Shown here in pieces: positions 20,001 through 30,181 of a stretch of DNA of 64,000 nucleotides. Under the pieces are notes generated by a model. That model had not been told where the DNA came from. It did not search any database and saw only the letters and a program-made list of their open reading frames with translations. Origin of the DNA: Psychrobacter sp. WY6 (GTDB taxonomy: Bacteria > Pseudomonadota > Gammaproteobacteria > Pseudomonadales > Moraxellaceae). The DNA lies in contig NZ_CP049902.1 in assembly GCF_018448495.1 (NCBI RefSeq), positions 1,736,001 to 1,800,000 of the forward strand. The letters run 5' to 3'. Within the stretch, counting starts at the first letter, position 1. Each line of letters opens with the position of its first letter. The position numbers were made by a program, and so were the translations under genes.

Positions 20001-20094
20001 GGGGTTTTCTCCTAGTTAGATGATGAGTAGTCAATTACTGACTTTAAATGTCTAACTACTCATCGATAATTGGGGTCAAACATTTAGTTAATAG

Positions 20095-20139
20095 AAACGG
20101 TATTTATAAAAACGGTATTTATAAAAACTGGATTTATAA
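20095..20139. repeat. Three tandem 15-bp units between iscU and iscS
   Basis: Units AAACGGTATTTATAA (20095-20109), the same again (20110-20124) and AAACTGGATTTATAA (20125-20139). It lies in the 202-base spacer of the operon; the function is unknown. Confidence 0.85.
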
Positions 20140-20202
20140 GTGTCTGATCAATCGTTTAATGGTTCTGTTTGATAACTATGTCTGTCGTTGTTTTCGGTAA
20201 TT

Positions 20203-21426
20203 TTAGTGCTCAGCCCATTCGACTGAATCTAAATCAACACCTTCTTGGTACATATCCCAAAGTGGTGATAAGGCACGTAATTTATCGACTGCTTCATGCA
20301 TTTGTTTGATGACAGTATCGATGTCTGCTTCTGTGGTATAACGACCAAAGCTGAAACGAATTGAGCTGTGTGCCAATTCGTCTGGGCGACCGATAGCGCG
20401 TAATACATATGATGGCTCAAGCGTCGCTGACGTACAGGCTGAGCCTGATGATACCGCTAAATCTTTGAGCGACATCATGAGAGACTCGCCCTCAACGAAG
20501 TTGAAGCTGATGTTTACGATGTTAGGTACGCTGTGCTCAAGATCACCATTTAGGTAAATCTCTTCGATATCTTGTAGACCGTCCCACAGTTTTTGGCGTA
20601 GCTTGGCTGCATGTGCATGGTCTTCTTCATAACGCTCATTGGCTAAAGCAAATGCTGCTCCAAGACCAACGATTTGATGCGTCGGTAATGTACCTGAACG
20701 CATACCGCGCTCATGACCACCGCCATGCTGCTCTGCTTTCAAGCGGATACGTGGCTTACGGCGAACAAATAATGCACCAATACCTTTAGGACCGTAGGCT
20801 TTGTGACCTGAGAAGCTCATCAAATCGATCTTCGTGGTTTCAAGGTCAATTAATACTTTACCAACAGATTGTGCGCCATCGACGTGGAAGACCACACCCG
20901 CTTCACGAGTAATTTCACCAATGGCAGCGACATCAGTAATCGTACCAAGCTCATTATTCACCATCATGAGTGATACTAAGATAGTATCGTCACGTAATGC
21001 TTCTTTCACTTGCTCTGGTAAGATTAGCCCAGTGCTTGGCTGTGGCTCAAGATAAGTAATCTCAAAACCTTCTTGCTCAAGCTCACGGCACGTATCTAAT
21101 ACGGCTTTATGTTCGATCTTACTGGTAATGATGTGCTTACCACGAGATTGATAGAAGTGGGCGGCACCTTTAATCGCTAGGTTGTCTGATTCTGTTGCAC
21201 CAGAGGTAAAGACGATTTCGCGTGGATCAGCATTAATGACTTCAGCCACTTGTTGACGCGCTGTTTCTACCGCTTCTTCTGCTTGCCAGCCATAGCCATG
21301 CGAGCGCGAGGCTGGGTTACCAAAGATGCCATCTACTGTCAGATACTCGCTCATCTTAGCAGCTACTGATTTTGCAAGTGTGGTGGCGGCATAATCTAAG
21401 TATATAAGGTTGTTATGTTGGCTCAT
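20203..21426 (-). CDS. iscS: Cysteine desulfurase IscS
   Basis: PLP enzyme that converts cysteine to alanine and supplies persulfide sulfur to IscU and tRNA thiolation. The 407-residue sequence starts [11 protein letters not shown]. It has the PLP-lysine motif [12 protein letters not shown], the ATESDN cofactor motif and the mobile active-site loop [19 protein letters not shown] with the catalytic Cys. The C-terminal IscU-docking end is [21 protein letters not shown]. Its ATG overlaps the restored iscR stop as ATGA, indicating translational coupling. The frame is intact. Confidence 0.97.
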   Translation of the reverse strand: MSQHNNLIYLDYAATTLAKSVAAKMSEYLTVDGIFGNPASRSHGYGWQAEEAVETARQQVAEVINADPREIVFTSGATESDNLAIKGAAHFYQSRGKHIITSKIEHKAVLDTCRELEQEGFEITYLEPQPSTGLILPEQVKEALRDDTILVSLMMVNNELGTITDVAAIGEITREAGVVFHVDGAQSVGKVLIDLETTKIDLMSFSGHKAYGPKGIGALFVRRKPRIRLKAEQHGGGHERGMRSGTLPTHQIVGLGAAFALANERYEEDHAHAAKLRQKLWDGLQDIEEIYLNGDLEHSVPNIVNISFNFVEGESLMMSLKDLAVSSGSACTSATLEPSYVLRAIGRPDELAHSSIRFSFGRYTTEADIDTVIKQMHEAVDKLRALSPLWDMYQEGVDLDSVEWAEH

Positions 21427-21931
21427 GCTGGGTTTGCCTCGCTGTTCGATAGGGTAATAGTGTTGATATCTTTTATGGAAATCTCTTTGGTAGAGCTGTG
21501 CTGACGCTCTGACACTGACTGCACATTTTCCATGTCTAATAATTGCGCTAATGTTTATTTTTCAAGTACTGTTCGATATGATTGGACAGTGCACACCATA
21601 AATCATGGGTTAAGCACATTGTACCACCTTGACAGTCGCCACGTCCTTCGCACTGCATCGCATTAACCGACTCATCGACGGCAGATATGATGCTCATGAC
21701 GTCTATTTCATGCAAGGGTTTGGCTAGATGATAGCCGCCTGCTGCACCTCGGATGCTAGTGACTAGACCACGCTTACGAAGTTTGGAAAACAGTTGTTCA
21801 AGGTAAGAGATAGAAATTGATTGCCGCTTGGCGATATCAGATAAGGAGACTGCAGTGTCTTGTTGGCTGGTTTGTAATGCCAAATCCAGTAACGCAGTAA
21901 CGGCATATCTGCCTCGAGTAGTCAAACGCAT
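21423..21931 (-). pseudogene. iscR: Rrf2-family Fe-S regulator IscR, frameshifted near the C-terminus
   Basis: [2Fe-2S]-binding transcription factor that represses the isc operon when clusters are plentiful. Winged-helix N-terminus [19 protein letters not shown], recognition region [18 protein letters not shown], and cluster ligands C94, C100, C106 with H109 ([17 protein letters not shown]). The printed frame stops after YLKNKH at 21548. Restoring one base in the A-rich run continues it as [19 protein letters not shown] and ends at 21423, giving 169 residues, the normal length, with the stop overlapping the iscS start (ATGA). The correction is therefore well supported. Confidence 0.9.
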
Positions 21932-22443
21932 GTGTTATCTCCAAACTTTTAAGTCATTTTTATTTAACAACGACCTTAGCAAAATGATAGTGGTGGCAGC
22001 TTGTAGCGCAATATGAAAGCTACTGATGGAATCACATAACCGCTAAGTTGTGTCTTATCGTTAAAACAGCAGATGATGAACCCGATGTGTGCAACGATTA
22101 AGCCAATTATACTTAATCCTGAGTAATTTAGTCAAGATTAAAGTGTGGTTGAATGGTTAATCGAGCTTATCACTATGATTGATAAAAACAATGGTATTAA
22201 AAGGAGGGGCTATAAGATTGAAAATATTGATTCCTAGCATTTTTGAAATACTAAAATACAGTCTTAAGGTTTGAGTCAGGCATTTTTTTAACTTCTATCA
22301 ATTATATTAGGACGTACTGAATGGTCAATACGCCCTAGTCATTTAAGCTCTTAATATGCTTTAATCGGCATCAAACGCATTTGGTAAAGTAGTAAGCAGC
22401 CTTTCATTGTTAAGCTGACATTGGTAAGTCGTTGTTGGCGAAA
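21932..22443. other. Intergenic region holding the isc promoter and the 3' end of the UbiJ-like gene unit
   Basis: This 512-base stretch contains the iscR promoter/operator (22106-22137) and its leader of about 170 bases. The right half (22150-22443) shows no gene and no clear terminator; a weak hairpin near 22312-22336 lacks a T-run. Confidence 0.5.
22106..22137 (-). promoter_or_regulatory. isc operon promoter with overlapping IscR type-1-like site
   Basis: On the minus strand TTGACT (-35, 22135-22130), an 18-base spacer and TATAAT (-10, 22111-22106) form a near-consensus sigma-70 promoter. The -35 region and spacer read TTGACTAAATTACTCAGG, closely resembling the known IscR type-1 site pattern of enterobacterial iscR promoters. 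This implies feedback repression by [2Fe-2S]-IscR. The transcript would have a leader of about 165 bases. Confidence 0.75.
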
Positions 22444-23086
22444 TTAATTCATTAATAGCGCGATAATGGCTGCGATCATAATGACAAGAGCAGCCACGGT
22501 GACGATTATCAGGGTTTCTGTTTGCTCTGTAACTCTTTAACCGTGATTTCAAGCTCACGGTTTTAATAGTCAAGGTGTTTATTTGGGTTTGTTGCTCTTT
22601 GATGCGTAATTTATAGCTGTCCTTTTTGTCAGCCATTTCAGCTTCAGTAGGCTTGGTCTTACCTTTGCCACCTTTTATCTTTTTAATAAGACCTTGAATT
22701 AAGCTGCCAAGACCGAGTTGCATAATAAACTGCTTGACCAACTGTACTTGAACAGACTCGCCGCGCATTTGTAGTTTTTCGGTGGTTTCGCTGTCATGAG
22801 TGGTGATCGCATTGATCACTTGGATGCTATAAGCATTAATGATGACGTCAGGTTCGCTGCGGTCAATAGGTAACTCTGCGTCTAATAATACGCCTTTGGT
22901 GCTAAAAGTGGCAAACACCTCAACATGCGGTAGATACAAGCGTAGCGCCACGACAGTACCTTGCTTGGCAAGTGGGTAAGCGGCCTTACGTAGTTCGGGA
23001 TCTAAACGTAACAATAGTGTCAGCGCCGACTCGATGAACACCAGCATGATATTAAGAAAAGAGTGAGACAACGTAGAACGCTTCAT
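22444..23086 (-). pseudogene. SCP2/UbiJ-like protein with C-terminal membrane helix, two frameshifts
   Basis: The N-terminal half (ESALTLLLRLDPELRKAAYPLAKQG ... EVFATFSTKGVLLDAE ... LQMRGESVQVQLVKQFIMQL) resembles the SCP2 lipid-binding domain of UbiJ, an accessory factor of ubiquinone synthesis; this is by recall, not a search. In the printed frame the C-terminus is nonsense. Restoring one C (near 22561) and one A (near 22518) gives RELEITVKELQSKQK followed by a clean transmembrane helix (TLIIVTVAALVIMIAAIIALLMN) and a stop at 22444, total 214 residues. The ATG at 23086 (MKRSTLSHSF) is chosen over an upstream start at 23131. It stands alone, not with ubiE/ubiB, so function is tentative. Confidence 0.65.
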
Positions 23087-23602
23087 GTAAATAATCCGTT
23101 TTATATTTGGCAAATTAGAGGCAAAAGACAAACAAGAGTCAAAATTGACCCAAAAGGTGCAGTGATATTTTGCTTATAGTAACGCCTTTATAATAAAAAG
23201 TAACGCTAGTTTCTGTCAGTTGGAAAATTATTACTTTACAATTTGGTAATCAACAAGGACACAGATATTTATGACTGGCGATGCCTCAGTATGAGATGAC
23301 ATCTTTGAACGATAAGGCAGTATAGAGGTTGACTCGCTAAGTCGAAGTTAGGAAAAGCCAAGGTTACTAGCAGTTATGACCGTTGCAGAGGCTTTGCGTA
23401 ACATTGAGTGTCAAATACGTAGTACAGTAGGCAAAAATATGTAAAATCGCTTGCGCTCCTTATGCTGCCTTGATATAAAGACGATAACAAAGCGAAACCT
23501 TTTAATACGCCAGTCAGGCAGTTTTTATTGCTTAAATGCTATGAGAGCGTTACAATGCTTGGCGTGAGCGTTTATTATCCCCCTTAAACTTGAAGGAAAT
23601 TT
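23087..23602. other. 516-base gap upstream of the HU gene
   Basis: No credible reading frame is present. The right end carries the HU promoter (23528-23556) and an AAGGAA ribosome-binding site. The left end must hold the leftward promoter of the UbiJ-like gene, which I could not identify. Confidence 0.4.
23528..23556 (+). promoter_or_regulatory. Probable sigma-70 promoter of the HU gene
   Basis: TTGCTT (-35), exact 17-base spacer, TACAAT (-10). It lies about 47 bases upstream of the HU start codon. Confidence 0.6.
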
Positions 23603-23875
23603 ATGAATAAGTCAGAATTAATTGATAGCATCGCAGACAAAAGTGGCCTAAACAAAACCCAAGCTGGCGATGCATTGAATGCTGTTATGGAAAGTGTTGG
23701 TGAAGCGCTAGAAGCTGGCGATAGCATCTCATTGGTTGGTTTTGGTACTTTCAGCGTAAAAGACCGTAAAGCACGTACTGGCCGTAACCCTAAGACGGGT
23801 GAAGAGCTTAGCATTCCAGCAAGTAAAGTACCAAGCTTTAAAGCGGGTAAAAACTTGAAAGAGCGTTTAAACTAA
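23603..23875 (+). CDS. hupB: DNA-binding protein HU (beta type)
   Basis: Histone-like nucleoid protein, 90 residues, dimeric DNA bender. N-terminal [28 protein letters not shown], the VGFGTFSV turn, and the DNA-clamping arm [35 protein letters not shown]. An AAGGAA ribosome-binding site lies upstream, and codon use looks highly biased, as expected for an abundant protein. In many gammaproteobacteria hupB precedes ppiD, as here, which supports the beta-type name. The gene ends in its own terminator. Confidence 0.95.
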   Translation: MNKSELIDSIADKSGLNKTQAGDALNAVMESVGEALEAGDSISLVGFGTFSVKDRKARTGRNPKTGEELSIPASKVPSFKAGKNLKERLN

Positions 23876-24257
23876 GCCGTTTTATTAAAAACGGATGCTG
23901 TATAACGACGTGATATACGAATTAACACAGCATTTACTTAGTAAAGTACTATATGGTTTATAGTATGGCTGAGAAGTTATAATATGAATCATAAGAAAGC
24001 ACCTAAATATTAGGTGCTTTTTTTATCGCTATAGTTTGTATCATACCACGTGAATATTTTGAGTCTGCATCAAAAATCACGTATCATAGGGCGCGCGATA
24101 GATGCGTTGTTTAAATAAGGCCGTTTACTCAGTCTTGTTATTCTATATCAAATTCACACTTTCTTATTCTTACCATTGCCTGCTTAGATAGCATTGATAT
24201 TAATAGTAATATTACAATGGTTTTTCATCAATATAGGTTTATAAAGCAGAGATAACT
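23876..24257 (+). other. 382-base gap between hupB and ppiD
   Basis: It contains the hupB terminator (23996-24024). The remainder is AT-rich and presumably carries the ppiD promoter. No small gene is evident. Confidence 0.4.
23996..24024 (+). terminator. Intrinsic terminator of hupB
   Basis: Perfect 9-bp stem AGCACCTAA / TTAGGTGCT with a 3-base loop, then seven T. Confidence 0.88.
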
Positions 24258-26131
24258 ATGGATAAATTGCGCGATTTCTTAAAAAGCTGGCCAGGTCGCA
24301 TTTTATTGATTTTATGCCTATCGCCGCTCGCTCTATTGGGTGTCGAAAGCTATTTTGGAGGCGGGGTCGATCCCAACCAAGTCGCTCAGGTGGGTGAAGC
24401 AAGCGTAGGGTTGTCCGAGTATCAGACTGCCGTAAATAACCGTCGTACTGAAATACTAGAACAAGTTGATGATGCCAGTCTATTAAATGAAGATGTGTTG
24501 CACGAGCAGGTGCTCAAAGGTCTCATTGATCGTACGCTATTGGAGCAGCAAGCGGGCAAGCTTGGTATGACAGTCTCTGATGACACGATTAATCGTTTGT
24601 TGCGTGAAGAAGAAATTTTTAAGGACGCAGAAGGTAATTTTTCTAACGACCAATTTTCAAACTTCTTGCGCCAGCGAGGCATGACTAAAGATCAGCTATT
24701 TGCTGAGTTTCGTAACCAGTTAAGCCTCGACCAGCTCAATGCCAGTATTGTTGGCACGGCAGTATATCCCATGCAAGCGGTCAGTCAATTGATTGACTTA
24801 CAACTTGAGTCGCGCAATATCTGGCTGCATCGATTTAATTGGCAAGATTACGCAGATCAGGTCAAGTTAAGTAAAGGCGATATACAAGCCTATTATGATG
24901 CCAATAAAGATACGCTAAAAAGTGCGGCGATGGTAGATTTGGCATATTTGCAATTAAGTCCTAAAACCATTCAAGTGAATGAGGTTACGGCAGAGGATTT
25001 GCAGCAGCAATATGAAGCTTATAAGCAAGGGTTAGCGGTCGTCGATGAACGTAAAATCAGTCAAATCCTATTGACGGGTAAAGACGCGAAGACCAGAGCG
25101 GCCAAAATCAAAGCCCGCTTGGATAAAGGTGAGTCTTTTGCGGCATTGGCTAAAGCCGAGTCAGATGATCCATCAGGAGCAACAGGTGGCGATATTGGCA
25201 CCTTTAATCCCTCTGTATTTGGTAATGATGCCGCAGCGGTTGAGCAAGCTTTAGAGGGCTTAAGTGTGGGTGATGTAACAGCACCTATTAAGACCAGCTT
25301 TGGCTATCAGATATTTACTGTAACCGAAGATAACGGTAGTAAAATCCCAAGCCTAGAAAGCATGCGTGCAGAGCTGACAGCAAAAGCGAAAGAATATAAG
25401 CGTCAAGAAATCTATGCAGATAAAGTGACAGCGATTAATGACTTGGCAGCAGATGGCTTTAGTATCGAAGACATCGCTCAGCAAGAGAACGTAACGCTAA
25501 AACGTATCAAGGATTATCGTAAAGAAACAACAAGTCGGAGCTATCACAACCAGCAGTGATTAAGCAGGCTTTTGATGAGTTTACCATTCAAGATCAGGCA
25601 GTAACCGCAGGTATCGAAGTCGGTAACGGTACGGTATGGGTGCAGCCAAGCAACTATCGTCCTACGAAAACGCTTAGCTTAGCTGCTGCTACGCCAAAAA
25701 TTACTCAGATATTACGTCAAGAAAAGGCAACGGCATTGGCGCTAAAAGAGGCGAAGAAACTAGCCGCTGGTATTAAAACGCCTGCTGATATCAATAAACA
25801 GCCAGTACGTTTTCAATCATTAGGTGAAGTTAATCGCCAAACCACTCTATTGACAGAGAAAGAACGCGGATTAGCCTTTAGTCAGCAAGCAGCTAATAAT
25901 GGCGTCGTTGCCATTGCCAGTGAGACTGAGATGGGTGCGACTTTGTTGGTCGGTGATCGTATTAAAACAGAGGAGCAGTCGCCATTATCTGATGTGCAAA
26001 GAGCACAAACAGCTGCAATCATTCGTGATAACTTGGGGCAAGATCAGCTACAAGATTACTTGGATTATCTCCGCTTGGTATATAAAGTTGAAGTTAATGA
26101 CGCCAATATAGCAAACGCGCAAGGGCGTTAG
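24258..26131 (+). pseudogene. ppiD: Peptidyl-prolyl isomerase PpiD (SurA-like), frameshifted by one base
   Basis: Membrane-anchored periplasmic chaperone working near the Sec translocon. An N-terminal signal anchor (SWPGRILLILCLSPLALLGV) is followed by a SurA-like chaperone region (residues 35-200), then a parvulin domain (ISQILLTGKDAKTRAAKIKARLDKGESFAALAKAES ... GGDIGTF ... APIKTSFGYQIFTVTE). At about 25525 one A is missing (GAAACAACAAG). The printed frame reads TTSRSYHNQQ and stops. Correction reads NKSELSQPAVIKQAFDEF and continues to 26131, 624 residues in all, the normal PpiD length. It follows hupB, as in E. coli. Confidence 0.9.
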
Positions 26132-26207
26132 AAATAAAGCTATTAAGGAAAACTTGAGATACTTACTTAGTCATTCTTTCTGAATAACCTTTTCAAGTTT
26201 TAAGCAT

Positions 26208-26237
26208 AAAAAAGCCACTGTCTACAGTGGCTTTTTT
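26208..26237. terminator. Bidirectional terminator between ppiD and purH
   Basis: AAGCCACTG pairs with CAGTGGCTT around a TCTA loop, flanked by A6 and T6 runs. It serves both converging genes. Confidence 0.88.
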
Positions 26238-26333
26238 AATGAGTATTACTTTTATCATAAAGATTTAGCATTAATGGCGATACAAAATTCAATACTGCTA
26301 TCAATGCTACTATTCAAAGTGATACGGAACAAT

Positions 26334-27913
26334 TTAATGGCGGAAATGACGCATGCCAGTGAATACCATCGCGATGCCATGCTCATTTGCCGCAGCAATG
26401 GTTTCGTCATCACGCATAGACCCACCTGGCTGGATAATAGCAGCAATACCGACTTGGGCAGCGTTATCGATGCCATCACGGAATGGGAAGAAGGCATCTG
26501 ATGCCATAACAGCACCTTCAGTAGCCAATCCAGCGTGCTCAGCTTTGATAGCAGCGATACGCGCTGAGTTGACACGGCTCATCTGACCAGCACCAACACC
26601 GATAGTACGCTGACCTTTGGCATAAACAATGGCATTAGATTTGACGTATTTTGCTACATTCCAGCTGAATAATAGATCGGCGATTTGCGCTTCTGTTGGT
26701 TGTACATCAGTGACAATCTTTAAGTCATTGGCTGTAATCAAACCAAGATCTTGCTCTTGTACTAGCAGTCCACCGTTGACGCGCTTGTAGTCAAGCTGAC
26801 TATCGCGTTGATCTGGCGCTGGCAGTTCGCCGCACACCAATACACGGACATTTTTCTTAGCAGCTGTCGCTTCAAGCACACCATCTTCGATGCTTGGTGC
26901 AATAATAACTTCTACAAACTGATTGTCGATAATGGCTTTAGCAGCTACTAACGTCAATGGGCGGTTAAAAGCAATGATGCCGCCAAAAGAAGACTCAGGA
27001 TCAGTACTGAAGGCAGTGTTATACGCGGTTACTTGATCGTTATCCACAGCGACACCGCAAGGATTGGCATGCTTAACGATTACGCAAGCAGGGGCGCTAA
27101 AGGCTTTCACGCACTCAAGAGCAGCATCAGTATCGGCGATATTGTTATAAGACAGCGCCTTGCCTTGCAGTTGCTTAGCAGTCGCTATAGAAGCTTGTTG
27201 GCTTTTTAGCGGATGGTTTTCTGTATAAAAAGCGGCGTTTTGATGTGGTTTTCGCCGTAGCGTAGATCCTGTGCTTTTTCGAGCTGCACATTAAAGGTAC
27301 GTGAGAAATTCTCAGGCTGCTGGCTTTCATTGACACGGCTACCTAAGAAATTGGCAATCATTCCGTCGTACTGTGCAGTATGCTCAAAAGCCTTAACCGC
27401 TAAGTCATAGCGCAAAGCAGGTGTCAGCTCGGTGCCATCACCTAAAGCGGCAAGTATGCGCTCATAATCTGCTGGATCAGTCACGATACCCACATGAGCG
27501 TGGTTTTTCGCCGCAGAACGCACCATCGTAGGACCACCGATGTCGATGTTTTCGATAGCATCGTTCATGGTGACATCCGCACGAGCAATAGTTTCAGCAA
27601 ACGGATATAAATTCACGACAACCAAATCAATACGCTCAATCGCATGCTCACTCATGACGGCATCGTCTGTACCACGGCGTCCTAAGATGCCACCATGAAT
27701 TTTAGGATGTAGCGTTTTGACACGGCCATCCATCATTTCAGGGAAACCTGTGTAATCGGATACTTCGGTCACAGCAACATTGTTTTCTGTGAGTAAACGA
27801 TAAGTACCGCCAGTAGACAGTAAGCCAAAGCCTGACTTAATAAGGCCTTGCGCAAATTCAACGATATTAGATTTATCAGAGACTGACAATAGAGCAAGTG
27901 GGGTTGTACTCAT
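26334..27913 (-). pseudogene. purH: Bifunctional AICAR transformylase / IMP cyclohydrolase, frameshifted by one base
   Basis: Catalyses the last two steps of IMP synthesis. N-terminal cyclohydrolase ([48 protein letters not shown]). C-terminal transformylase ([54 protein letters not shown]). One C is missing near 27250 (GAAAACCACAT for GAAAACCCACAT). This truncates the printed frame, while the other frame continues [16 protein letters not shown]. Corrected length is 526 residues, as in the family. ATG 27913 ([11 protein letters not shown]) is chosen. It follows fis on the same strand. Confidence 0.93.
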
Positions 27914-28064
27914 AAGAAAATTTCCATAAAAAAAGCCTGACGTAAACGTCTGGCAAGGTAACAATGACAATTTTTGCAGACATATCATGGTGGATAGCGT
28001 CAAAACGTTAAATTGCCATACATAATGATTGGTAATAAAGACAGAGAAATGCATATAGCAGATG

Positions 28065-28422
28065 CTACATTAAGTCATAAGTTTTGAGTTTTTTGCGTAA
28101 AGTGCCACGATTCAGACCTAAGATTTGTGCACACTTGGTTTGATTGCTCGCGTTTTTTCAAGGACAACCGATAATAGTGGCTCTTCAACTTGTTTTAAAT
28201 AAGCTCATACAAGTCGGTCGGCATCTCATCGCCTAGCATCGCGAAGTACTGTCGTACCACACGCTCCACATGTACGCGCAGTGGTTCATGACGCTGGCTC
28301 GCATCGCTGTCTAATGAGGAGTCAACATGACGAGTTGAATGATGGTTAGCTGTACTATAATCGGCAGGATGCTCAGAGCTTGTGGCAAAATGATTGGCAT
28401 TATGCTGTGCATGAGGTGCCAT
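28065..28422 (-). pseudogene. fis: DNA-binding protein Fis, two frameshifts in the C-terminal half
   Basis: Nucleoid-associated factor for inversion and growth-phase control. The N-terminal 75 residues are poorly conserved and His/Ser-rich, then VRQYFAMLGDEMPTDLYELI. Restoring one T (in CTTATTTAAAAC) and one C (GCGAGCAATC) continues LKQVEEPLLSVVLEKTR and the helix-turn-helix [26 protein letters not shown], ending at 28065. Corrected length is about 119 residues, longer than E. coli Fis (98) because of the N-terminal extension. It sits upstream of purH on the same strand. Both errors are single-base losses. Confidence 0.85.
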
Positions 28423-28696
28423 AAGATAATGTCCTTGGGATTGGAAAGAGTCAAACCATAAGATATCAGGGTATTATATCAAATTAATATCGTTTAGCGC
28501 TGACAGATTAACCTTATATTGGCAGCAGTATGACTAGGGTATATGCTTACTATTATAACATTGCCACAAATATAACTGGCTGGGTCGCACTTGCATCACT
28601 ACTGAACTTGCGACCTGTCTACGTTTTTCTGACGATTGAAGTTTTAAAAGACAAGGTTGTTTATAGATAGACAATATTTTGTTGGTAATTATCCAT

Positions 28697-29986
28697 TCAA
28701 TACAGAGGACTTATAGTCACTTCTCGAATTTGTCTATTAGCAACAGGGATGGTAAATAATATGTTTCGACTACTGTTCGCCGCTAATTGGCTTTGCTTGC
28801 TTAATAGATAATCAGCTGGCGTGGCGATGAATTCTCCAATCATATCATTTGCGCCGTATACGCTGACTTTAACATTCGGATACAGCTGTGCTTTGGCACT
28901 TTGATTGTTTAATGTGGCACTGACATCGCTCGACTTTCCATCCATCTTAATCTTACTCGATTTATGATTAAGGTTGGTAATCGTGAATGCTGTTAGATCG
29001 GCACTAGGTAAACTACAGGCAGCCACTGCACATACTGATTGTAAGCGCTCTGCATGCACTGGGTTTTTCATCAAAGTTTCTAGATTAAAAATGACGTATT
29101 GAGCAAAAAGTAGCAGTGCTAATACTAAGCATCCTAGCGTCCATAGTAAGGATGCGATAGAACGTCTCTGCGGCGTAGGTGTAAACTTTGCTTGTGCTTT
29201 TCTCACACGCTCTTCGGAGGTTGATGCTTCATCTTTAATTGGTACACCCATATCGAGCAACAGTTGTGATAAGTCGGTATCGTCTTGTCGAACCTCTTCG
29301 CTTTTATTTTGGTCTTTTAGGAGTTTTTCGAGCCAAGAATTGTCCGCAGTATCATCCACATTGGCATGAATATCATTAGCGGCTGCTGAACTGAGCGCCA
29401 TTTGTGCTGATGAGGAATTTTCTGTTGTCGCATCAGATGATACTTTCGCTGATGACGCGTTGTTTTTATCTGTTTTTTTAGAGAGGTTGCTTGTTGGTTG
29501 GTTGTCTGCTGTAGAAGTATAACTGCTATTATTCATATTGCTTGCTTGAGTCAGCCAAGCATCCATACTATCTAGAGAATCATACTCTAAAACACTTTCT
29601 TCTGGCTCATCGCTATCCATATCATCATAGATTAAGCCGTCATGAATCAAATCGTCCCCAATTAAAGTATCAGATGAAATATTTTTTAAATGTGGAGGAG
29701 TGAGTGGTGACTTAGAAGCGCCTGCTGCATGTTGATTTTTATTGATTGTCAGCGGTTTGTGCAGAATGTCCATTTGAATCGGATAGCGTATTGGTGTCAG
29801 TCGTTGTGTTTTCTTGAATAGTGGAAGTACTGACAGCATCGGCAGTGAGGATAAGATGTTTATTGACCAAAAACTCTGTTGGCATTGATCATAGCTAACA
29901 GTGGCGTTTACTTTATTCAACTGTGTTTGCTGTATTTTAAAGCAAGCTTGGCAATGAGGGCACTGAGTTTTTATGGGCGTGGTCAT
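28697..29986 (-). CDS. Zinc-ribbon / DUF3426 membrane protein
   Basis: Conserved protein of unknown role found next to prmA in gammaproteobacteria. N-terminal MJ0042-type zinc-ribbon: TQCPHCQACFKIQQTQLNKVNATVSYDQCQQSF, in which the second CxxC is reduced to a single Cys. A long acidic, Ser-rich low-complexity region spans residues 70-250. A single transmembrane helix (SLLWTLGCLVLALLLFAQYVIF) near 285-306 precedes a C-terminal DUF3426 domain (LTAFTITNLNHKSSK ... VKVSVYGANDMIGEF). ATG 29986 (MTTPIKTQCPHC) is preferred to a TTG at 30016. Confidence 0.82.
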   Translation of the reverse strand: MTTPIKTQCPHCQACFKIQQTQLNKVNATVSYDQCQQSFWSINILSSLPMLSVLPLFKKTQRLTPIRYPIQMDILHKPLTINKNQHAAGASKSPLTPPHLKNISSDTLIGDDLIHDGLIYDDMDSDEPEESVLEYDSLDSMDAWLTQASNMNNSSYTSTADNQPTSNLSKKTDKNNASSAKVSSDATTENSSSAQMALSSAAANDIHANVDDTADNSWLEKLLKDQNKSEEVRQDDTDLSQLLLDMGVPIKDEASTSEERVRKAQAKFTPTPQRRSIASLLWTLGCLVLALLLFAQYVIFNLETLMKNPVHAERLQSVCAVAACSLPSADLTAFTITNLNHKSSKIKMDGKSSDVSATLNNQSAKAQLYPNVKVSVYGANDMIGEFIATPADYLLSKQSQLAANSSRNILFTIPVANRQIREVTISPLY

Positions 29987-30181
29987 AGGGTCGAATCCAA
30001 AAATTATGGTTATCAATACCGCTTAGCCACTCGCTAATAGTTGCCTATAGTGCTAATACTGCCGTTTGTATCAGCTTTAAATATTAGCTGTAAATGTCCA
30101 TAAATCATGAATAAGGACAGAGTGGCGTCAAATGCATGACATTTGACTGCCCTCTATCGTAACAGATGTAATTAAATGTTG

